Shown here: positions 1-5,498 of the stretch, piece after piece
Layout of the letters: each line of letters begins with the position of its first letter
Position numbering within the stretch: position 1 is the stretch's first letter
Origin: Euryarchaeota archaeon UBA226
GTDB taxonomy: Archaea > Thermoplasmatota > Poseidoniia > Poseidoniales > Poseidoniaceae
DNA: 6,268 nucleotides
Assembly: GCA_002505935.1 (NCBI GenBank)
Contig: DAWL01000016.1
Location: 1-6,268, forward strand
Direction: 5' to 3'
Position numbers and translations under genes: made by a program
The notes under the pieces: model-generated
What the model was told of the DNA's origin: nothing
Database searches by the model: none
Seen by the model: the letters and a program-made list of their open reading frames with translations, nothing else

Positions 1-972
1 GACCATTCTAGATACTTCAAGAGAACCTGATTCATCTAAGGGACCCACAATATCTCCTTCTATAGGAGTACTTATCGGCATTTCATCATCGATTCTCATC
101 TGTAGATGGTGATTGAAGATTAGAGATTGCAAAGCGTGAATCGAAAGTAGTTGCAGTGATTTGGGCATTTTATTGAAGGCGCCAGCATAATCTTCAGGAT
201 TTTCTGCAATGTGCCTAAGCATCTCACGTTCCCAACCGAGATGGTCTGGAACCAACTGCAATGCGGCTTCTGGATCCTTAGTATCTCTCCAGCACTTTCT
301 GAATGCTGCCGTTTCTTCCTGTTCATCAGGTCCGGGGAATCCAATGTAAGTCGAGACTGCTCCTTCGACATCGCCTGTCAGCAGGAACTTGGCAACCTCT
401 GCTGTAACTGGCCTTCCAGCACCGAATCTTTGTGGCCCGACAAAATTAGGGAACCTACCCTTGCCGAGTCGTTCTTGAAGTTTGCACTTAATCTTCTCAA
501 TCTCGGCTAAGGCCTCATCTTCACTCATAGGACTTCCATCTTCATGTGCACAACCTCTGACCACGATTGTGAAGCGGTTACCTCGGTGACTTCCAAAACC
601 CAGTTTTTGGTGCGTTCTGCCCAGAATCTCAATTTCTACGTCGGTCATTTCGATTTCTTGCACTTTTCGAATATTGCAATCAATAACGAATAGCTGTTTT
701 GTGATGGCGCGTTTGTCCTTGGTCCCAGCAAACCAAATTCGATTAGAGGAAATACGCAAGCGTTTTGCTAATTGCTTAACGAAGCGATTAGTCTCCCAAT
801 TGGTCAAAGTAATGCGCGCCAGAGTAAATCTCCCTTTGTTATCTAGAGATACAGTCTTCGATTCTTCTTCGACTCTGAAATCAGAAACTCGTGCTTTGAG
901 TATTCCTCCAATGCCGCCTGCAGCAACTGTTTCTCCGGCTAAGCCGATGGCTTCGCTGAGGCTGGCTGACAT
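1..972 (-). CDS. truD: tRNA pseudouridine(13) synthase TruD, 3'-truncated by window edge
   Basis: TruD isomerises uridine to pseudouridine at position 13 of certain tRNAs. The minus frame is open from ATG 972 to base 1, giving 324 residues without a stop, so the C-terminal part lies outside the window. Family signatures appear in the expected order. A DFRVEE segment sits near residues 31-36. GTKDKRA follows, with the presumed catalytic Asp at residue 86. HRGNRFTIVVRG covers about 129-140, and FPNFVGPQRFG about 174-184. A helical MPKSLQLLSIHALQSLIFN stretch starts near 269. The start is supported by an AAGGTG ribosome binding site five bases upstream and by the 10-base gap after the rpoL stop, which suggests one transcript. 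No broken codon or lost motif was seen. The identification is secure from the motifs. The full length and the end of the protein cannot be judged. Confidence 0.95.
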   Translation of the reverse strand, partial: MSASLSEAIGLAGETVAAGGIGGILKARVSDFRVEEESKTVSLDNKGRFTLARITLTNWETNRFVKQLAKRLRISSNRIWFAGTKDKRAITKQLFVIDCNIRKVQEIEMTDVEIEILGRTHQKLGFGSHRGNRFTIVVRGCAHEDGSPMSEDEALAEIEKIKCKLQERLGKGRFPNFVGPQRFGAGRPVTAEVAKFLLTGDVEGAVSTYIGFPGPDEQEETAAFRKCWRDTKDPEAALQLVPDHLGWEREMLRHIAENPEDYAGAFNKMPKSLQLLSIHALQSLIFNHHLQMRIDDEMPISTPIEGDIVGPLDESGSLEVSRMV

Positions 973-977
973 GCCAG

Positions 978-983
978 CACCTT
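978..983 (-). promoter_or_regulatory. Ribosome binding site of truD
   Basis: On the minus strand AAGGTG lies five bases before the truD ATG and overlaps the last base of the rpoL TGA stop. It matches the GGTG part of the anti-Shine-Dalgarno complement. Its position suggests that ribosomes finishing rpoL can pass straight to truD, and it fixes the truD start at 972. Confidence 0.6.
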
Positions 984-1240
984 CAGATTGAGGACTTGGA
1001 GAAATCCTTGACCAAATCAGAACAGAGGTCCTTCAGCACCTTTTCGGCAGATGCATTGCCCTTGGTTCTCAGGTAGAACTCAGGCTCATCTAGATCTGGA
1101 TGTCCAGGAAAGTAGTTCGCGTAATCGACATTCTTGTGATCATTGCAGCGTTGTCGGAACAATTGGAGAGAGGTGTGACTCTCGCCAATGAAACGCAATC
1201 TCAGTTCATTCTTTTCTCGCAACAGGACCTTGATAGGCAT
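983..1240 (-). CDS. rpoL: DNA-directed RNA polymerase subunit L (Rpo11, Rpb11-like)
   Basis: This 85-residue protein is the archaeal counterpart of eukaryotic Rpb11. It pairs with subunit D as the alpha-like assembly platform of RNA polymerase. The Rpb11/RpoL pattern is visible: a beta strand (NELRLRF, about 11-17), then GESHTSLQLFRQ (about 19-30), where the family has its G-E-(D/S)-H-T-L helix. It continues with a VDYANYFPGHPDLDEPEFYL region (about 38-57) and a C-terminal helix (about 64-80). The length is normal for archaeal RpoL. ATG 1240 is the only plausible start, because an in-frame TGA lies just upstream and no other start codon intervenes. It is the first gene of a unit with truD and is divergent from the exporter. 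A plus-strand reading frame crosses this gene but has no protein-like support. Confidence 0.93.
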   Translation of the reverse strand: MPIKVLLREKNELRLRFIGESHTSLQLFRQRCNDHKNVDYANYFPGHPDLDEPEFYLRTKGNASAEKVLKDLCSDLVKDFSKSSI

Positions 1241-1354
1241 ATCGAACGGTCCGCCGACTCAAGAGGCCTCCTTGAACCTTATGCTGCTGGATATGCCCCT
1301 TACAGGGGCACTTGCCTCCCTTTCCATTATCAACCCAACCGCGTTCCGACAAGC
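1241..1354. promoter_or_regulatory. Divergent promoter region between rpoL and the exporter
   Basis: These 114 bases separate two genes transcribed away from each other, so both promoters should lie here or in the gene starts. A CATTATCA stretch at 1325-1332 sits about 23-30 bases before the exporter ATG, where a TATA element would be expected for a leaderless transcript. On the other strand, GCATAAGG near 1278-1285 is a weak TATA candidate for rpoL. Neither matches the archaeal consensus well. A perfect inverted repeat at 1294-1310 lies between them. No Shine-Dalgarno sequence is close to either start; a minus-strand AAGGAGG is about 26 bases from the rpoL ATG, which is too far. Confidence 0.45.
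1294..1310. repeat. Perfect 7-bp inverted repeat (possible operator or hairpin)
   Basis: TGCCCCT and AGGGGCA flank a TAC spacer, forming a perfect 7-bp palindrome in the divergent rpoL/exporter intergenic region. It is 53 bases from the rpoL start and 44 bases from the exporter start, a suitable place for a dimeric regulator or an RNA hairpin. A chance origin cannot be excluded from one copy. Confidence 0.5.
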
Positions 1355-3925
1355 ATGCAGGATGACAAGCCCGTGTGGCTAGACAATGCTGCTAGGCGCT
1401 TCGATAAGGCTTCTTGGCCCATTATCGCAATATCTGCTGTGTTGACTGGAGTCCTATTGTTTCAGTTGGTACCTGAACTTCCTACTTTCCACACCGATTT
1501 GTCAGAATTCGCTCCTGACAATGAGGCTTCGGAGGCGACCGACCGTATGGAGAAGTTGTTCCCGGCCGAATCCCGTCCAGTCTTCATCCATGTTGAAAGA
1601 GATGATGGTGGCAATGTATTGGACATTGCTACCTTGCAGATTATGCACACCCATCTCCTAGAGATTCGCAATTTTTCACATAGTAATCAGGATTTGATAG
1701 CAACGGAAATAGCCGCTCCCAGCATTGTTGAAACCGCTCTGCAAGAGGAAGGTGATGGAACCAATATCTCAGAGTTGCAGTCATGGACTCAATTACTCGA
1801 TTTGGTTGTCGATGAAGATGTGAATTGTTTATCTGAAAGAGATGATCAAGTAGATTCACTGGCATCATTTGCACGCGATTCATTGCTACACAAGGATTTG
1901 CAGTATAGCAAAGTTTGTGACTATCTAGATGGAGGTGATGGAGATGCTACTCCTATCGCTTCTTCAACACTATGGGTATTGGAAATCGATCCTTCTTTGG
2001 ATGTTAAGCCTAGGCAGGTAAAACAGAATCTTATCAGGCAACAATTTGCTGAATTATCAGAGGAGTCAGAATTAACTTACTCACTTGCTTCGTTGGACCT
2101 TATCGCTCATGATATCGACGATGGAACCTTTGACAATCTTGTGCTTCTCGTTATTCTTTCGACATTGGTAGTGGTGGTTATTCTTGCAATCGCCTTCCGC
2201 TCAATAAGAGGCGTGGCATTTCCTTTGGTCGGCTTGTCGTGTGCGTTAATCTGGACATATGGGACCTTGGCTGCATTGGGAACGCGATTTTCAGCACTTG
2301 AGGTTGCGGTTGCTCCTTTGGTTCTAGGTTTGGGTATCGACTATTCTATTCACTTGCAAAGGAGGTATGAGGCTTTCAGGGAAGAAGGTCTAGATGCCGC
2401 ACAATCCTGGCTCCTATCTTGTCAGAAGTTATCTGTCGCTCTTTCTTTAGCGGTATTGACTACCGTGGCTGCTTTCCTCTCCAATATTTTCTCTGATCTT
2501 CCTCCGGTGCGAATGTTTGGACTGGCTTTGGCTTTGGGTGTAGTTTCCGCTTTCCTCGCCTCAACGGTGGTGGTGGGTTCAATGCATGTGTTGATGGATA
2601 AGGCGGTTTCCAATCGTGCAATACGTTCTCCGTTACGTTTCCCGAGAATAGTTGATGGCGTTCTTGGCATCCAAAAGAAACACCAGGCAGTGGTATTGAT
2701 TACTGCAGTCGTCATTTCTTTCGCTTCTGTATTTGGGGCGGCAAATCTGGAAACAGAATTCGACTTGGGCGACTTCCTTGATGATGAAATGCCTGTTATG
2801 CAGGTACGTCAAGAGTTACAGGATTCCTATACCGCTTCGGCTTGGAAACTCGTCTATTTGTTTTGGGAGCCAGCAGAAGGGGATGATAGCATAGTTGCTG
2901 ATTCTACTCTTCTCAATCAACTAGATGTTTTGGATAATCGACTTGGACACATACACGGCGTGGTGGGCGTCGAACGTTCTAGTGAACATCCTGCATACGA
3001 GGGAATCTATACGGTTCTCAGAGATAAGGTCCAGAGCGACGAGTCTTTCGGTGAGCGACATAATCTAGCCATGTATGGAAACAATTTAGTCAGAGATAAT
3101 TCATCTTTGGAGGTTGATCTTTCGGCAGCACTGGTTGAATTGGCTGATGACGATGAAATCAGCGACCCATTGACTGGTCGTTCATGGTCAGACAGAGTTT
3201 CATTGGTTGTCGCTATGGAGGATGGCGAGATAAGCGCACTTAGAATGGAAGTTCGCGTAGTAGCTGCAACCAGTGCTGAGAGCAGCGTAATTGTCAATGA
3301 AATCGAGCAGCAATTGGGAACAGAATCCCGCAGTGGTACGATTCGTTATGCTATGGCAGAAAGCGCAGTCATCACGGTAACTGGTGACTTGGTCATGTTG
3401 GATGCGGTCCTCGATGGACTGAATGATTCACAAGTTGAATCTACTGCTATTAGCCTTGCAGTTTCATTTGCAGTTCTAGTGATTCTGACTCGCAGATTGA
3501 TGCCCGCGATGGTCGCTTTGACTCCGGTTGCTTTGGCAACTTTGTGGGTTGTTGGTTCGATGGTCATATTCGGTTTGAACTGGAATGTGCTAACAGTCAT
3601 GGTGACTGCATTGACGATTGGAATTGGAATCGATTACTCGATACATGTGTGGCGTAGATTTGAGGTTGAGTCTGCTCAGGGGGATAATCCATGGCAAGCG
3701 ATGAAACGCACGCTTTCAACTACTGGCGTCGCCTTGGGTCTATCTGCTGGTACTACTATCTGCGGATTCATGGTGCTCTTGGCATCACCAATGCCAGTAA
3801 TTCGTGACTTTGGGTTAGTAACTTCTTTGACAGTCATGTTTTCACTAGTTCTGACCGTAATCGTCATGCCGGTATTGTTGGTCATGAGTTCTCAGAAAGA
3901 GGGACTCTTTTCTAGCGAAGACTAG
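1355..3925 (+). CDS. RND/MMPL-superfamily membrane exporter
   Basis: This 856-residue cytoplasmic-membrane protein probably moves a lipid or another hydrophobic compound by proton-coupled transport. It has the duplicated layout of the COG1033/MMPL branch of RND transporters. A helix at about 21-40 is followed by an extracytoplasmic domain to about 261, then a cluster of five helices to about 430. The pattern repeats with a helix at 444-463, a second external domain to about 698 and helices from 699 to the end. Each half carries a matching GLGIDYSIH / GIGIDYSIH motif (325-333 and 756-764), whose Asp and Tyr (D329/Y330, D760/Y761) occupy the proton-relay position. The first external domain has exactly two cysteines, C158 and C188; the second has none. 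ATG 1355 is the first start codon after the rpoL region. The frame is open back to about 1100, but that part runs antisense through rpoL and offers no other good start. The last 14 bases overlap the convergent DUF2240-like gene. The substrate cannot be told from sequence. Confidence 0.93.
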   Translation: MQDDKPVWLDNAARRFDKASWPIIAISAVLTGVLLFQLVPELPTFHTDLSEFAPDNEASEATDRMEKLFPAESRPVFIHVERDDGGNVLDIATLQIMHTHLLEIRNFSHSNQDLIATEIAAPSIVETALQEEGDGTNISELQSWTQLLDLVVDEDVNCLSERDDQVDSLASFARDSLLHKDLQYSKVCDYLDGGDGDATPIASSTLWVLEIDPSLDVKPRQVKQNLIRQQFAELSEESELTYSLASLDLIAHDIDDGTFDNLVLLVILSTLVVVVILAIAFRSIRGVAFPLVGLSCALIWTYGTLAALGTRFSALEVAVAPLVLGLGIDYSIHLQRRYEAFREEGLDAAQSWLLSCQKLSVALSLAVLTTVAAFLSNIFSDLPPVRMFGLALALGVVSAFLASTVVVGSMHVLMDKAVSNRAIRSPLRFPRIVDGVLGIQKKHQAVVLITAVVISFASVFGAANLETEFDLGDFLDDEMPVMQVRQELQDSYTASAWKLVYLFWEPAEGDDSIVADSTLLNQLDVLDNRLGHIHGVVGVERSSEHPAYEGIYTVLRDKVQSDESFGERHNLAMYGNNLVRDNSSLEVDLSAALVELADDDEISDPLTGRSWSDRVSLVVAMEDGEISALRMEVRVVAATSAESSVIVNEIEQQLGTESRSGTIRYAMAESAVITVTGDLVMLDAVLDGLNDSQVESTAISLAVSFAVLVILTRRLMPAMVALTPVALATLWVVGSMVIFGLNWNVLTVMVTALTIGIGIDYSIHVWRRFEVESAQGDNPWQAMKRTLSTTGVALGLSAGTTICGFMVLLASPMPVIRDFGLVTSLTVMFSLVLTVIVMPVLLVMSSQKEGLFSSED

Positions 3926-4442
3926 ATGCCAACGAAGTGATGTCTAATCCTTGTTCTCTAGCAACTAATGCTAGGCACATCCAATCTTCAACCGTGCCTA
4001 ATGCTCGCTTTTTACGACTGCATCTACGTTTGATCTCGTCTGGATCTAGCCCGCTTTGCTCTGAAATCAGCATATGTACTTCATCGAAACTCTGGTCGTC
4101 TTTTATTGGAGCCACGATTTCTTCCTCTTCTGCAATGTTTTCTTGGCTAACAGTTTCTTGTTTGTATGGGGGAGGATGCATCAGGTTGCTCGGCCTAGGA
4201 AACCATCCCAGTACAGGTTTCAAGTCTCTTCTCAATTCAACTGGAGCAAGTCCGTCTTCTACTTGCTTCAACCAGCCGCTCTCCAGAATAGCTGATACTG
4301 CAATATCTGCTTCATGCGGTTGTAACCAACGCTGGTCTAGGCTCCAAATGCGGGCGATATCTCCCGCCTCGATTCCAGAATCGATACCTCTCCAAGTAAG
4401 TGCCAGTACTCTGGCGATGTCCTCCTCAGCATTTTGAGCCAT
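3912..4442 (-). CDS. DUF2240-like archaeal protein of unknown function
   Basis: This is a 176-residue soluble protein of unknown function. It has two small helical parts joined by an acidic, proline-containing linker (about 88-115, including EEEE). The N-terminal part (about 9-62) includes WSLDQRWLQPHEAD, which resembles the conserved SLDxxWFSPDEA pattern I recall for the archaeal DUF2240 family, followed by GWL as in that family. The C-terminal part (about 119-170) has SEQSGLDPDEIKRR and a late ALVAREQGLD helix, also in keeping with DUF2240. The assignment is from memory of the family pattern, not a search. The start is uncertain: ATG 4442 is preferred, and an in-frame TTG at 4466 would add eight residues; neither has a good ribosome binding site. 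The gene is third after tusA and ribA and ends inside the exporter's 3' end. A plus-strand frame over the same bases is serine-rich and looks like a shadow. Confidence 0.8.
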   Translation of the reverse strand: MAQNAEEDIARVLALTWRGIDSGIEAGDIARIWSLDQRWLQPHEADIAVSAILESGWLKQVEDGLAPVELRRDLKPVLGWFPRPSNLMHPPPYKQETVSQENIAEEEEIVAPIKDDQSFDEVHMLISEQSGLDPDEIKRRCSRKKRALGTVEDWMCLALVAREQGLDITSLASSLR

Positions 4443-4495
4443 GTGAACGCACTGTCCTGTTGGCAATAGAACATGACTCTTGTCATCGCGTGATT

Positions 4496-5128
4496 TTAAT
4501 CACCATTCAACTCTTCATCATTGATATGATGCCCCATGCGTTCAGCTTTGGTCGCCAAGTATGATCGATTGTTAACATCGATTCCGACTACCAAAGGTCT
4601 TCTTTCTACCACATCTATATCGTTGTTAATCAACTGCTCAACTTTGTCTGGGTTATTGGTTAACAGGCTAACTCTAGAGATACCCAACGACTCCAACATT
4701 CTGGCTGCTATGCGATAATCTCTAGCATCTGCAGGTAATCCAAGCATCAGGTTTGCATCTAATGTATCCGCTCCTTTGTCCTGTAAATGATATGCTTGTA
4801 TCTTCGCGTGAAGTCCAATTCCTCTTCCTTCTTGCCTAAGGTATAGAAGAACACCCCAGCCATGTTCTTGTATGGCTTGAAGTGCGCTGTTCAACTGTTG
4901 GCCACAATCACATCGCAGACTGGAGAATGCATCTCCGGTCAGGCATTCTGAGTGCATTCTCACCAATACGGGATCCGGACCTTCCATGCTACCTAATGTC
5001 AATGCAACATGATCGAGTCCACTATGTTCTTCCCTAAAGACACGAATCTCGAACTCACCACTTACTGTTGGTAGTCTGGCTATGGAAGGAACTTCGTCTT
5101 CTGTTAGTACGATATCCTCTTTACTCAT
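4496..5128 (-). CDS. ribA: GTP cyclohydrolase II (riboflavin biosynthesis)
   Basis: RibA opens the GTP imidazole ring, releasing formate and pyrophosphate to give the diamino-pyrimidinone precursor of riboflavin, FMN and FAD. The 210-residue protein is a complete stand-alone cyclohydrolase II, close to the E. coli enzyme in length (196). The zinc ligands have the family spacing: C62, C73 and C75 within HSECLTGDAFSSLRCDCG. LRQEGRGIGL (97-106) is the GTP-phosphate-binding signature. Y113, D134 and R136 match E. coli Y105, D126 and R128 with a constant offset of eight. There is no fused DHBP synthase (RibB) domain. ATG 5128 is chosen because a GGTGATC ribosome binding site ends three bases before it; a GTG at 5137 lies inside that site. 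The gene overlaps the 3' end of tusA by eight bases, which implies translational coupling. A DUF2240-like gene follows on the same strand after about 53 bases. Many archaea begin flavin synthesis with an unrelated cyclohydrolase III, so this bacterial-type enzyme is notable. Confidence 0.95.
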   Translation of the reverse strand: MSKEDIVLTEDEVPSIARLPTVSGEFEIRVFREEHSGLDHVALTLGSMEGPDPVLVRMHSECLTGDAFSSLRCDCGQQLNSALQAIQEHGWGVLLYLRQEGRGIGLHAKIQAYHLQDKGADTLDANLMLGLPADARDYRIAARMLESLGISRVSLLTNNPDKVEQLINNDIDVVERRPLVVGIDVNNRSYLATKAERMGHHINDEELNGD

Positions 5129-5462
5129 CTCGATCACCTACCTTCATCATGAATCGATACTCACCTGCATCGCTTTCGATGGATAACAATTGCACTCCCA
5201 AACGCTCGAGCATGGCGGGGATGTCGTGTAGTGTTTCAGGATCGTCAGCCCACATTTCGAGAATTTCTGAATCCTGCATCTTCATCAAGGCAGACTTGGT
5301 CCTTGCAACCGGTATTGGGCATTGGAAGCCAAGTACATCGAGACTCATGTTCGGAGTCTCATCAGACCCCTCTCCTAGAGCCACAACCTCGTTCATGGCC
5401 ATGCCTTCTGCCTTTTGCTTTTCAACCCGACGATGTGCTTCTTCAACGATATTGCACCACAT
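5121..5462 (-). CDS. TusA/SirA-family sulfur carrier protein with N-terminal extension
   Basis: TusA-family proteins carry persulfide sulfur on a conserved cysteine for tRNA thiolation, cofactor synthesis or sulfur metabolism. The 113-residue protein has the family core at about 39-113. LDVLGFQCPIPVARTKSAL includes the CPxP motif with the sulfur-bearing Cys at residue 48. A WADDPETLHDIPAML segment follows (about 71-85), and a final GEYRFMMKV strand. Residues 1-38 form an extra, partly helical and charged N-terminal segment with a second cysteine at position 3. The core alone would start at an internal ATG (5348), but that lacks a well-placed ribosome binding site. ATG 5462 sits about 26 bases downstream of a TATA-like element, the spacing of a leaderless archaeal mRNA, so the long form is preferred. 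It is the first gene of a unit with ribA. The exact sulfur acceptor is unknown, and TusA homologues in archaea have several roles. Confidence 0.9.
   Translation of the reverse strand: MWCNIVEEAHRRVEKQKAEGMAMNEVVALGEGSDETPNMSLDVLGFQCPIPVARTKSALMKMQDSEILEMWADDPETLHDIPAMLERLGVQLLSIESDAGEYRFMMKVGDRDE
5132..5138 (-). promoter_or_regulatory. Ribosome binding site that fixes the ribA start
   Basis: GGTGATC on the minus strand is a perfect seven-base complement to the GATCACC near the 3' end of 16S rRNA. It ends three bases before ATG 5128, or six bases if counted from the GGTG core. The alternative GTG codon at 5137 lies within this motif and so cannot be the start served by it. The site is inside the tusA coding region. 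Confidence 0.7.
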
Positions 5463-5486
5463 GACTCAAAGCGCAAAGTCTGACTT

Positions 5487-5498
5487 CAATAAATATGG
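5487..5498 (-). promoter_or_regulatory. TATA-like element for tusA, overlapping the opposite gene's first ATG
   Basis: On the minus strand the bases read CCATATTTATTG, with a TATTTATT core at 5495-5488. The core edge is 26 bases from the tusA ATG, so transcription would begin at or just before the start codon (leaderless mRNA). The plus-strand reading (AATAAATATGG) is also AT-rich. It could serve the divergent archaeosortase gene with a start point near 5520. No clear BRE is seen on either side. Confidence 0.5.

Noticed and set aside
120..991. Several short open frames on both strands within the truD region
   Set aside because: They are out of phase with truD, whose motifs run continuously from 972 to base 1.
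1266..1272. Minus-strand AAGGAGG as the rpoL ribosome binding site
   Set aside because: It is about 26 bases from the rpoL ATG, too far for normal use, and the frame between has an in-frame TGA.
1100..1354. N-terminal extension of the exporter frame by 85 codons
   Set aside because: Most of it runs antisense through rpoL. It does not look like a membrane-protein start, and ATG 1355 directly precedes the first helix.
3937..4437. A 166-codon plus-strand open frame
   Set aside because: It lies antisense to the DUF2240-like gene and is serine-rich with no recognisable motif, whereas the minus frame has family-like patterns and continues the ribA unit.
4473..4486. Short hairpin ATGAC-TCTT-GTCAT between ribA and the DUF2240-like gene, as a terminator
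   Set aside because: The stem is only five A/T-containing pairs and no T-run follows on the transcribed strand; it is probably chance.
5129..5137. GTG 5137 as an earlier ribA start
   Set aside because: The GTG lies inside the GGTGATC ribosome binding site that serves ATG 5128.
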